DNA of 6,012 nt from an uncultured Clostridia bacterium (GTDB lineage: Bacteria; Bacillota; Clostridia; Oscillospirales; Oscillospiraceae), in the NCBI GenBank assembly GCA_947177115.1, contig CAMWTG010000176.1, forward strand, positions 1 to 6,012, written 5' to 3'. The stretch's first letter is position 1. Every line of letters begins with the position of its first letter. Positions 1 through 5,292 of this stretch are shown piece after piece. Below the pieces are notes generated by a model, which was not told the origin of the DNA, searched no databases, and saw only the letters and a program-made list of their open reading frames with translations. A program made the translations under genes and the position numbers.

Positions 1-2
1 CC

Positions 3-251
3 CTGATGGACGAGCGCTTCAAGGAAAACGCCGTCAGGGCGGAGCTGAAGGCCCACCGGGCGGGCTACACCATGATCTTCCTCCTGCTGCTCCTCATGGG
101 GCAGGCTGGCCGGTTCAAGGCGGAGCTGGTGGCCCCGGCGCTGACCATCGGGATCGCCCTGACTGTGGCGCTGACCATGTTCCTCTCTGAGTACCTGCTC
201 TACCGCTATGACCATGATGATGCCCTGGAGCTGGAAAGGGAGGAGGAATAG
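3..251 (+). CDS. Small two-helix membrane protein, unknown function, probably 5'-incomplete
   Basis: The frame is open to the left edge of the window. The first visible ATG is at 6, but only five bases precede it, so no ribosome binding site can be judged and the true start may lie outside. The visible 81 residues begin with a charged stretch (DERFKENAVRAELKAHR). Two hydrophobic segments follow, at about residues 22-32 and 42-62, and an acidic cytoplasmic-type tail (LELEREEE) ends the protein. The stop TAG touches the ATG of the next gene and the ribosome binding site of that gene lies inside the end of this one, so the two are translationally coupled. Small two-helix proteins paired with a short XRE regulator are common in Firmicutes, and in such pairs the two are usually co-regulated. 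No specific function can be assigned from sequence. Confidence 0.75.
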   Translation: MMDERFKENAVRAELKAHRAGYTMIFLLLLLMGQAGRFKAELVAPALTIGIALTVALTMFLSEYLLYRYDHDDALELEREEE

Positions 252-452
252 ATGGACGGCTTCACCTGCAACCTGAAAACCTACCGCCTCCTCAAGGGCC
301 TGACCCAGGGGGAGCTGGCGGACATGGTAGGCGTCCGCCGGGAAACCATCATGCGGCTGGAAAAGGCCCAGTACAACCCCTCCCTGAAGCTGGCGGTGGA
401 CATCTCCCGGGCGGTGGGGGCCCCCATTGAGGAAATCTTTATATTTGATTAA
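252..452 (+). CDS. Short XRE/Cro-family helix-turn-helix transcriptional regulator
   Basis: This 66-residue protein is almost only a DNA-binding domain. The helix-turn-helix spans about residues 17-40: LTQGELADMVG forms the first helix and RRETIMRLEKAQ the recognition helix, followed by the typical YNPSLKLAVDISRAVG and the closing IEEIFIF. This is the layout of the small YozG-like XRE regulators of Firmicutes. The start is firm: AGGAGG at 241-246 lies five bases before the ATG, which directly follows the stop of the upstream membrane-protein gene. It probably binds as a dimer and controls its own operon, since such pairs are often autoregulated, but the operon promoter is outside the window and no operator is visible. 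Nothing shows whether the pair acts as toxin and antitoxin. Family assignment is firm; target and signal are unknown. Confidence 0.9.
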   Translation: MDGFTCNLKTYRLLKGLTQGELADMVGVRRETIMRLEKAQYNPSLKLAVDISRAVGAPIEEIFIFD

Positions 453-473
453 ACGGTCTGCTTTTTGTACTGT

Positions 474-517
474 AAACAGGCGCGGAAGGGCGTTTTCGCC
501 TCTTTTCGCGCCTGTTT
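474..517 (+). terminator. Hairpin terminator of the membrane protein/XRE unit
   Basis: An 11-bp perfect stem (AAACAGGCGCG at 474-484 with CGCGCCTGTTT at 507-517) lies 22 bases after the regulator's stop codon. A smaller GGCG/CGCC hairpin (489-492 with 497-500) sits in the loop. The stem is strong, but the following T-tract is short (TTT then GCC), so termination may be incomplete. Confidence 0.6.
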
Positions 518-602
518 GCCTGCCCAAGGCCATCCGAATGTTTCCATTCATTTTGCACAAGGACGACGATTTTCGCGTTTGGATGATTGCATAAATTGAC
601 GC

Positions 603-630
603 TTGATTTTTTGGTAAAATCATCTATAAT
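603..630 (+). promoter_or_regulatory. Sigma-A-type promoter of the MATE exporter gene
   Basis: A -35 element TTGATT (603-608) and a perfect -10 TATAAT (625-630) are separated by 16 bp. Transcription would start near 637, giving a leader of about 75 nt before the ATG at 712. Within that leader CCGGGG (642-647) can pair with TCCCGG (655-660), a small hairpin right at the 5' end of the transcript. Confidence 0.65.
604..622. repeat. Inverted repeat in the promoter spacer, candidate operator
   Basis: TGATTTT (604-610) and AAAATCA (616-622) form a 7-bp perfect inverted repeat with a 5-base centre. It lies between and partly over the -35 and -10 elements of the MATE promoter. A dimeric repressor bound here would block RNA polymerase. 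The arms are AT-rich, so chance is a real alternative. Confidence 0.3.
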
Positions 631-695
631 CAGCATAACTTCCGGGGAACACTATCCCGGGAGCAGAAAGGAAAAAACGAACAGCATCCTGCATC

Positions 696-711
696 AGTGA
701 GGTGATTCACT
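696..711 (+). promoter_or_regulatory. Ribosome binding site of the MATE gene, held in a small inverted repeat
   Basis: GAGGTG (699-704) lies seven bases before the ATG at 712 and fixes the start. AGTGA (696-700) and TCACT (707-711) are complementary, so the core of the ribosome binding site sits in and beside a 5-bp hairpin that touches the start codon. This could weaken translation; the stem is short and the effect is a guess. Confidence 0.5.
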
Positions 712-2076
712 ATGACGAAAGACCTGACAAAGGGCCGTCCCATGCCGCAGATCCTCAGCTTTGGGCTCCCGGTCCTGTTTGGGTACCTGTTTCAACAACT
801 CTACAACGTGGTGGACAGCGCCATTGTGGGAAAGACGCTGGGAGGCGCGGCCCTGGCCGCGGTCGGTTCCACCGGAGCCGTCAACTTCCTGGTGGTGGGC
901 TTCTGCTGCGGCATCTGCGGCGGATTTGCCATCCCGGTGGCCCAGCAGTTTGGCGCGGGCAACCACCAGGAGCTGCGCCGGTATGTGGCCGGCGGTGTGT
1001 GGCTGAGCGCGCTCATCGGTCTGGCGCTGACGGTATCCACAGCGGCGCTGTGCGATGGCATCCTCCTCGCCATGGACACCCCGGAGGACATTTTCCAGCG
1101 GTCCCACGCCTATATCCAGGCGATCTTCATCGGACTGCCGGCCTATTTCCTCTACAACTTCTGCGCGGGCGTCCTTCGCTCCCTGGGGGACAGCCGCACG
1201 CCGGTGATCTGGCTGATAGCTGCTTCTGTGGTGAACGTAGTCCTGGATGTGGCCTTTATCCTGTCCCTTCAGATGGACGTGTTCGGCGCGGCCCTGGCCA
1301 CGGTCCTGTCCCAGCTGCTGGCCGGCATCGGATGCCTGATCCGGCTGATGCGGGGCTACCCCATCCTGAAGATGGAGCGGGAGGACTGGCGCTGGGACTG
1401 GAGCCGGATGGGCGAGCTGTGCCTGATGGGCCTGCCCATGGGCCTGCAGTATTCCATCACCGCCATCGGCAGCGTGATGATCCAGACCGCCGTCAACGGC
1501 CTGGGCACGGTCTACGTTACCGCCGTCACCGCTGCCGGCAAGGTATCCATGTTCCTGTGCTGCCCCTTTGACGCCATGGGATGCACCATGGCCACCTACG
1601 GCGGGCAGAACGCCGGGGCCGGCAAGTGGGACCGCCTGCACCAGGGCGTGCGGGCCTGCGTAAAGCTGGGAGCGGCCTACTCCGCTATATCAATGGTCCT
1701 GCTGCTGCTCTTCTCGGACCCCCTGATCATGCTGTTCCTGGACGCGGACAGCACGGGGCTGCTGCCCCTGGCCCGGAAATATCTGCTCATCCTGGCGGCG
1801 TTCTACTTCCTGCTGGCGTTGGTGAATATCTTCCGGTTCCTGATCCAGGGCATGGGATTCTCCCCCCTGGCTACGCTGGCCGGCGTGCTGGAGATGGTGG
1901 CGCGTGTGGGGCTGTCCGCGCTGGTGCCGGTGTTTGGCTTCACTGCGGCCTGTTTTTCCTCACCGGTGGCGTGGCTGCTGGCAGACCTGTTCCTGGTGCC
2001 CGCCTATTTCTACTGCTACCGCCGGCTCACCCAGCCTCACGCCGGAAGGCGGAAACTGGCGGCTACTATTCAATGA
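712..2076 (+). CDS. MATE-family multidrug/metabolite efflux transporter
   Basis: The 454-residue product has the length and 12-helix hydrophobic pattern of a MATE (multidrug and toxic compound extrusion) transporter, an inner-membrane antiporter that expels cationic drugs or metabolites in exchange for Na+ or H+. Family marks are visible in the first half: QQLYNVVDSAIVG at about 28-40, AAVGSTGAVNFLVVG at 49-63 and AIPVAQQFGAGN at 73-84. SLGDSRTP is at 157-164. The second, internally homologous half opens with GLPMGLQYSITAIGS at about 240-254 and carries NAGAGKWDRL near 300-309. The start is supported by GAGGTG seven bases upstream. The gene has its own promoter and may be read on into the 58-residue ORF after it, 54 bases downstream. 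The sequence is closest in feel to the Firmicutes NorM/DinF-like group. The substrate cannot be told from sequence, and no resistance phenotype should be assumed. Confidence 0.95.
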   Translation: MTKDLTKGRPMPQILSFGLPVLFGYLFQQLYNVVDSAIVGKTLGGAALAAVGSTGAVNFLVVGFCCGICGGFAIPVAQQFGAGNHQELRRYVAGGVWLSALIGLALTVSTAALCDGILLAMDTPEDIFQRSHAYIQAIFIGLPAYFLYNFCAGVLRSLGDSRTPVIWLIAASVVNVVLDVAFILSLQMDVFGAALATVLSQLLAGIGCLIRLMRGYPILKMEREDWRWDWSRMGELCLMGLPMGLQYSITAIGSVMIQTAVNGLGTVYVTAVTAAGKVSMFLCCPFDAMGCTMATYGGQNAGAGKWDRLHQGVRACVKLGAAYSAISMVLLLLFSDPLIMLFLDADSTGLLPLARKYLLILAAFYFLLALVNIFRFLIQGMGFSPLATLAGVLEMVARVGLSALVPVFGFTAACFSSPVAWLLADLFLVPAYFYCYRRLTQPHAGRRKLAATIQ

Positions 2077-2101
2077 CCATTTAAAAATCAAAGCATACTA
2101 T
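2073..2101 (+). promoter_or_regulatory. Weak candidate promoter for the 58-residue ORF
   Basis: ATGACC (2073-2078, overlapping the MATE stop codon) and TACTAT (2096-2101) lie 17 bp apart; each matches the sigma-A consensus at four of six places. The region is AT-rich, unlike the coding DNA around it. The small ORF could equally be read from the MATE promoter. Confidence 0.25.
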
Positions 2102-2130
2102 GGAGAACGATATTTGAGGAGGATCTCATC

Positions 2131-2307
2131 ATGAACCGTCATCACAGCGCTGCGCGCAAGGCGCCCTTGTTCCAGAACATCCGCAGCTGGTTCCAGTCCG
2201 CTACCCGCTGCTATCCGTGCAGCGAGGGCACCGCATTTGAGCGCAAAATGCAGGCCCGCTTCAACGAGGAGGCCCATTACGCATCCGTACCCATGCCCAG
2301 ATTCTGA
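2131..2307 (+). CDS. Small basic protein of 58 residues, unknown function
   Basis: The ORF runs from ATG 2131 to TGA 2305-2307. GAGGAGG (2116-2122) sits eight bases before the start, one of the best ribosome binding sites in the window, and a strong terminator begins 14 bases after the stop. Both point to a real gene. The product starts MNRHHSAARKAP, is rich in Arg and His, has aromatic residues in IRSWFQS and a CYPC pair at residues 27-30, then a mixed-charge stretch (FERKMQARFNEEAHY) that could form an amphipathic helix. There is no signal peptide or membrane segment. I do not recognise the family. The CxxC pair could bind metal only with partners, since just two cysteines are present. It lies 54 bases after the MATE gene on the same strand and may share its transcript, but no functional link can be shown. 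Confidence 0.65.
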   Translation: MNRHHSAARKAPLFQNIRSWFQSATRCYPCSEGTAFERKMQARFNEEAHYASVPMPRF

Positions 2308-2321
2308 TATTTTTTCAGGAA

Positions 2322-2362
2322 AGGAACCGGAGGCCCAATCAAGGGTTTCCGGTTCCTGTTTT
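2322..2362 (+). terminator. Strong intrinsic terminator of the MATE/small-ORF unit
   Basis: AGGAACCGGA (2322-2331) pairs with TCCGGTTCCT (2348-2357). The stem continues inward through two G-U pairs and CCC/GGG (2334-2336 with 2343-2345), giving 15 pairs and a 6-base loop AATCAA. The tract GTTTTC follows. The stop codon of the convergent SLOG gene is at 2362-2364, so the hairpin also lies just past the end of that gene. On the minus strand it is followed by A residues, so it is not a standard intrinsic terminator in that direction. Confidence 0.85.
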
Positions 2363-2874
2363 CATTCTTCCACCGGCGGGATGTCCACAAAGGGGACTTT
2401 CTGCCGCAGGGCGTATTCCAGGGTCTGCCGGGTGCCGCCGGAGGTTCCATCGTAAATGGCTATGACCATGGCGCTGTGGTCCACCATGTAGCGGTTCCGC
2501 CGGAGCATGCAGCCCCGGGTGTATTGATTCTGCACCATGGTTTCCATGTCGCACTGGGCCAGCAGGGCCCTCCATCTCGCCCGGTCCGCCTCCGGCCAGC
2601 TGTCCGTCTGGCTGGGGCAGGGGATGGCGGCCTCCAGGCTCACGTCCCCCTTTTGCCGCCGCAGCTCGATTACGGCCTCGGCAAAGTAGAAATCGCAGCC
2701 CCGCGCCATGCCGCAGATAAAGTGCTGCATCCCTTCATCGTAAGCGGCCTCCACTGCGTCATACAATTTCTTTTTCAATGCGGCGCACCGGGGATCCGTT
2801 TCATCGGAGCCCCAGGGCAGCTTTTCCGGGCGGTGGCCGGTAAAGCAGCAGGTACATGGCCGTCCTCTCATCAT
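2362..2874 (-). CDS. SLOG-fold protein, YpsA/DUF1273 family
   Basis: The product is 170 residues from the chosen start. Visible marks of the family are CCFTGHRPEKLPW at about 9-21, GMARGCD at 55-61 (the SLOG glycine-rich loop), NRYMVDHS at 127-134 and YDGTSGGTRQTLEYA at 141-155. The SLOG fold is Rossmann-like and related to the DprA and LOG (lysine decarboxylase-like) proteins; it is thought to bind nucleotide-type ligands. B. subtilis YpsA is linked to cell division and stress, but this protein is a short stand-alone member and its role is unknown. The frame is open up to an ATG at 2911-2913, but that lies upstream of the -10 element. AAAGGAG (2880-2886) lies five bases before ATG 2872-2874 and eight before ATG 2869-2871; either could start the protein, a difference of one residue. 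The gene stands alone, divergent from ribU and convergent with the MATE unit. A soluble cytoplasmic protein is expected. Confidence 0.88.
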   Translation of the reverse strand: MMRGRPCTCCFTGHRPEKLPWGSDETDPRCAALKKKLYDAVEAAYDEGMQHFICGMARGCDFYFAEAVIELRRQKGDVSLEAAIPCPSQTDSWPEADRARWRALLAQCDMETMVQNQYTRGCMLRRNRYMVDHSAMVIAIYDGTSGGTRQTLEYALRQKVPFVDIPPVEE

Positions 2875-2901
2875 ATGCGCTCCTTTGTTGGTCTTTGCTA
2901 T

Positions 2902-2930
2902 ATTATAGAACAAAAATTCTGATTTGTAAA
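2902..2930 (-). promoter_or_regulatory. Sigma-A-type promoter of the SLOG gene
   Basis: Read on the minus strand: -35 TTTACA (2930-2925), exactly 17 bp, then a perfect -10 TATAAT (2907-2902). Transcription would start near 2895, nine bases before the ribosome binding site. This placement rules out the upstream ATG at 2913 as a start. Confidence 0.75.
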
Positions 2931-2941
2931 GAAATTTATAC

Positions 2942-2969
2942 TTGCATTTTTCTCTTTGATGTGTATAAT
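2942..2969 (+). promoter_or_regulatory. Sigma-A-type promoter of the riboflavin-uptake unit
   Basis: TTGCAT (2942-2947), a 16-bp spacer and a perfect TATAAT (2964-2969). The start would fall near 2976, about 105 nt before the FMN riboswitch. Its -35 is only 11 bp from the -35 of the divergent SLOG promoter, so the two polymerases would compete for this site. Confidence 0.75.
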
Positions 2970-2975
2970 GGATGT

Positions 2976-3080
2976 AGTCCCACTTCCGTCCTCATGCGCA
3001 GACGGCCGGCCGCGTAGCAGAGGGGGGAGGCAAAGGCGCTGCCCATGCAGGGCCCCGCCGGGGATCCACAACCGAACACT
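2976..3080 (+). other. Structured leader segment between promoter and riboswitch
   Basis: About 105 transcribed bases with no credible gene precede the riboswitch. Two hairpins can be drawn: CCGTC (2986-2990) with GACGG (3001-3005), and GGCG/GCCC (3035-3044) with GGGC/CGCC (3050-3059), the latter having eight pairs around a 2-by-2 internal loop. The stretch is GC-rich and purine-rich (a run of G at 3022-3027). I recognise no known element in it. Confidence 0.4.
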
Positions 3081-3204
3081 CATCTTCAGGGCGGGGTGCA
3101 AGTCCCCACCGGCGGTGATGGCGCAAGCCTCAGTCCGCGACCGCGCAAGCGTTGAACCGGTGTGAATCCGGTACCGACAGTGACAGTCTGGATGGAAGAA
3201 GATG
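3081..3204 (+). promoter_or_regulatory. FMN riboswitch (RFN element)
   Basis: This is a complete flavin mononucleotide aptamer of 124 nt. P1 is closed by CATCTTC (3081-3087) and GAAGATG (3198-3204). The conserved core is all present: AGGGCGGGGTGCAAGTCCCC at 3088-3107, ACCGGCGGTGATG at 3108-3120, AGTCCGCGACC near 3132-3142, then a short variable arm, GTTGAACCGGTGTGAATCC at 3151-3169, and GTACCGACAGTGACAGTCT with GGATGGAAG up to the P1 strand. It binds FMN and normally shuts off riboflavin synthesis or uptake genes when flavin is plentiful. The gene it controls, ribU, starts 90 bases after P1, which agrees with that role. Confidence 0.97.
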
Positions 3205-3242
3205 GTCGTATGGGATGCGCCATGCTGCGCTCTTTTGCGGCG

Positions 3243-3272
3243 ATACTCCGAAGATGAAGCGTCTTCGGGTAT
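3243..3272 (+). promoter_or_regulatory. Expression-platform hairpin between FMN aptamer and ribU
   Basis: ATAC-T-CCGAAGA (3243-3254, T3247 bulged) pairs with TCTTCGGGTAT (3262-3272), 11 pairs with a 7-base loop. No T-run follows, so it is not an ordinary intrinsic terminator. The ACTCC at 3245-3249 inside its left arm is also complementary to GGAGT (3282-3286), which covers the ribU ribosome binding site. The hairpin and a sequestering stem are therefore mutually exclusive, pointing to control of translation. The direction of the switch is not resolved. Confidence 0.5.
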
Positions 3273-3294
3273 TACTGTAAAGGAGTGTATTTTT

Positions 3295-3957
3295 ATGTCT
3301 GCTGCCAATCCTGCCGCCACCGCCGCCCAGAGGTCTCGGACCCACAGAATTGCCGTTACCGCCATGCTTTCGGCGGCGGCTACGGTCCTGATGTTCCTGG
3401 AGTTCCCCATCCCGTTTTTGATCCCCTCTTTTGTTGAGCTGGACTTTTCCGAGCTGCCCGCCCTTCTGGCGGCCTTCAGCCTGGGGCCGGTCAGCGGGGT
3501 GATTGTGTGTCTGGTCAAAAACGTGATCAAGGGTCTGCTCTTCTCCGGTACCGGCGGTGTGGGGGAGATGTGTAATTTTCTGCTGGGGATCTGTCTGGTT
3601 ATTCCGGCGGGGCTCATCTACCGCTATAAGAAGACCCGCTCCGGCGCGCTCATTGGCGCGCTGGCGGGAGCGGTCATTATGGCGGTATGCAGCGTGCCGC
3701 TGAACTACTTTATTTCTTACCCCGTTTATACGAAATTTCTCCCGATCGATGTGATCATCAGCATGTACCAGGAGATCGTCCAGTCTTTCAATGGGCTGCT
3801 CGCCCGTGCCGGCGCTCCCTTTGCCTTTCCCCCAGTCAACGGCCTGCTCAGCTGCCTGATTGCCTTCAACGCGCCCTTCACGCTTCTCAAGGGCCTGCTG
3901 GACACGGTGCTGTGTTTCCTGATCTACAAGCCGCTGTCCCCGCTGCTTCACCGGTAA
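3295..3957 (+). CDS. ribU: Riboflavin ECF transporter substrate-binding subunit RibU
   Basis: The 220-residue product is an S component of an energy-coupling factor (ECF) transporter. It sits in the membrane, binds riboflavin and works with the shared EcfA-EcfA'-EcfT module, which is encoded elsewhere. Hydrophobic segments suggest the usual six helices. Family marks are the AxxxA contact motif in helix 1 (A23-MLS-A27), FLEFPIPFLIPSFVELDFSE at about 34-53, FSLGPVSGVIVCLVKN at 61-76 and GTGGVGEMCNFLLG at 85-98. The start at 3295 is set by AAAGGAG (3279-3285) nine bases upstream. The same frame is open back to an ATG at 3202, but that lies inside the P1 stem of the riboswitch and adds 31 residues unlike the family. 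The FMN riboswitch directly upstream independently supports the substrate. The gene stands alone and ends 37 bases before a long hairpin. Confidence 0.96.
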   Translation: MSAANPAATAAQRSRTHRIAVTAMLSAAATVLMFLEFPIPFLIPSFVELDFSELPALLAAFSLGPVSGVIVCLVKNVIKGLLFSGTGGVGEMCNFLLGICLVIPAGLIYRYKKTRSGALIGALAGAVIMAVCSVPLNYFISYPVYTKFLPIDVIISMYQEIVQSFNGLLARAGAPFAFPPVNGLLSCLIAFNAPFTLLKGLLDTVLCFLIYKPLSPLLHR

Positions 3958-3980
3958 AAAAACATATATTCGATTACCTC

Positions 3981-4009
3981 TTTTCAAAACGCGCAAAATG
4001 TGGTATGCT
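3981..4009 (+). promoter_or_regulatory. Candidate extended -10 promoter of dinB
   Basis: TTTTCA (3981-3986, four of six to the -35 consensus), a 17-bp spacer and TATGCT (4004-4009) preceded by TGG, an extended -10 signature. The -10 lies inside the left arm of the palindrome at 3995-4032. Moderate match only, but dinB needs a promoter if the palindrome ends the ribU transcript. Confidence 0.4.
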
Positions 4010-4032
4010 GTTTTCACGGCATACCACATTTT
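3995..4032 (+). terminator. Long palindrome: ribU terminator and possible dinB operator
   Basis: AAAATGTGGTATGC (3995-4008) is perfectly complementary to GCATACCACATTTT (4019-4032). Three more pairs (TGT 4009-4011 with ACG 4016-4018, one of them G-U) leave a TTTC tetraloop, for 17 pairs in all. The right arm ends in TTTT followed by CTAT. A-rich left arm plus T-rich right arm is the form of a bidirectional intrinsic terminator. Because it also overlaps the candidate -10 of dinB and lies 8 bases before the dinB ribosome binding site, it could serve as an operator as well. Confidence 0.7.
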
Positions 4033-4051
4033 CTATGGAAGGAGGAAGGAC

Positions 4052-5281
4052 ATGGAGCGGGTGATCCTGCATTGCGACCTTAACAGCTTTTACGCTTCGG
4101 TAGAGCTGCTGTCCCATCCGGAACTCCGCGCTGTGCCGGTGGCGGTGTGCGGCGATCCGGACAGCCGGAAGGGCATCATTCTGGCCAAAAATGAACCCGC
4201 CAAGGCATTCGGCGTAAAGACGGCGGAAACCATCTGGCAGGCCCGGCGCAAATGTCCGGATCTGATCCTCCTGCCGCCCCACCACGATCTGTACCGGGAT
4301 TTTTCCCGGGCAGTCAACGAGATCTACGGCCGGTACACAGATCTGGTGGAGCCCTTCGGCATAGATGAGAGCTGGCTGGACATCACAGGCAGTATGCATC
4401 TCTTTGGCGGGGATGCCGCCGCGATTGCGGACGGTATCCGAAAGCAGATCAGAAGGGAGCTGGGCTTGACGCTGTCGGTAGGGGTCAGCTTCAACAAAGT
4501 GTTTGCCAAGCTGGGCAGCGACTACAAAAAGCCGGACGCCACCACGCTGATCCCTCCGGATCGCTGGCAGGAGATCGTTTGGCCTCTGCCGTTGGGCGCC
4601 ATGCTGTTTGCCGGTCCCGCCGCCCAGCGGGCCCTGGGGCAATACGGCGTGAAATCCATCGGCGGTCTGGCGGCTATGCCTCCGGCGCTGCCGGAGCAGC
4701 TGCTGGGGAAGATGGGGCGGCAGCTGTGGGAGTATGCCAACGGCCTGGACCGCTCCCCCGTCCGGCCCCAGCATGAGAAGGAACCGGTGAAGAGCATAGG
4801 GAACAGCTTCACTTTCCGGGAGGATCTGACCACCCGGGCGCAGCTCCGCCGGGGAGCGTCCATGCTGTGCGACAGTGTGGCGGGGCGGCTGCGGCAGCAT
4901 GGACTGTACTGCGGCGCGGTAGCGGTAGGGCTCAAGGACCCGGCCTTTAAGAGCATCTCCCGGCAGAAGCATCTCAGCCACAGCACCCATCTGCGGGGGG
5001 ATCTGCTGGAGGCGGCCATGGAGCTGATCGACAAGGTATGGAAACCCGGGTCTCCCGTCCGGCTGCTCGGCATCACCGCGCTGGCGCTTACCGACAGCCT
5101 GGAAACCTATGAGCAGACAGATCTGTTTGCGCCCCGGCGGCTGGAGGCGGATACAAAGCAGGAGAACCTGGAACGGGCGGTGGACGCGATCCGGCAGAAA
5201 TTTGGCGGTGAGGCCATTTCCTACGGTGAGGCCGCCGGCCGGCCAAAGACGCTGGATGATGGCGGGGAAGACGGGGGGTGA
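4052..5281 (+). CDS. dinB: Y-family translesion DNA polymerase IV (DinB)
   Basis: The 409-residue product is a full-length Y-family polymerase that copies past damaged template bases with low fidelity. The palm opens with LHCDLNSFYASVE (6-18): D9 is the first metal ligand and Y14 takes the steric-gate place. The second Asp of the usual DMD motif is Asn (N11), as often seen in Firmicutes. D105 and E106 in GIDESWLDITG (103-113) complete the active site. LSVGVSFNKVFAKLGSDYKKPDATT (141-165, split between two conserved blocks) is typical, the thumb helix-hairpin-helix region is near 185-207, and the little-finger domain follows from about 245. QTDLF at 355-359 is a sliding-clamp binding motif near the C-terminus. 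The start is set by AGGAGG (4040-4045), six bases upstream; an in-frame ATG at 3998 lies inside the palindrome and is unlikely. No clear LexA box is visible, so SOS control is not shown. The gene converges with the sigma fragment, leaving 11 bases between the stops. Confidence 0.95.
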   Translation: MERVILHCDLNSFYASVELLSHPELRAVPVAVCGDPDSRKGIILAKNEPAKAFGVKTAETIWQARRKCPDLILLPPHHDLYRDFSRAVNEIYGRYTDLVEPFGIDESWLDITGSMHLFGGDAAAIADGIRKQIRRELGLTLSVGVSFNKVFAKLGSDYKKPDATTLIPPDRWQEIVWPLPLGAMLFAGPAAQRALGQYGVKSIGGLAAMPPALPEQLLGKMGRQLWEYANGLDRSPVRPQHEKEPVKSIGNSFTFREDLTTRAQLRRGASMLCDSVAGRLRQHGLYCGAVAVGLKDPAFKSISRQKHLSHSTHLRGDLLEAAMELIDKVWKPGSPVRLLGITALALTDSLETYEQTDLFAPRRLEADTKQENLERAVDAIRQKFGGEAISYGEAAGRPKTLDDGGEDGG

Positions 5282-5292
5282 CGGCGCGGGGG

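Noticed and set aside
596..630. TTGACG (596-601) as -35 of the MATE promoter
   Set aside because: It would need a 23-bp spacer to TATAAT; TTGATT at 603-608 with 16 bp fits better.
694..1641. Long minus-strand open frame opposite the MATE gene
   Set aside because: It is the antisense shadow of a GC-rich gene: low-complexity composition rich in Gly, His, Ala and Gln, no family resemblance, and the plus-strand MATE protein is certain.
2875..2913. Upstream ATG for the SLOG gene
   Set aside because: It lies upstream of the -10 element (2902-2907), while AAAGGAG precedes the ATG at 2872-2874.
2956..3165. Possible leader peptide upstream of and into the FMN riboswitch
   Set aside because: No ribosome binding site, the first ATG precedes the expected transcript start, and it would be translated through the aptamer core.
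3202..3294. 31-residue N-terminal extension of RibU
   Set aside because: The ATG is inside the riboswitch P1 strand, the extension is hydrophilic and unlike the family, and a good ribosome binding site precedes 3295.
3130..4029. 299-residue minus-strand open frame opposite ribU and the riboswitch
   Set aside because: It runs through the FMN aptamer and the palindrome, is rich in Gln, His, Arg and Gly, and has no ribosome binding site.
3998..4051. 18-residue N-terminal extension of DinB
   Set aside because: The ATG is inside a 17-bp hairpin; AGGAGG lies six bases before 4052 and the protein then begins at the conserved beta strand.
3958..4051. LexA box controlling dinB
   Set aside because: No GAAC-N4-GTTC type site or close variant is present between ribU and dinB.
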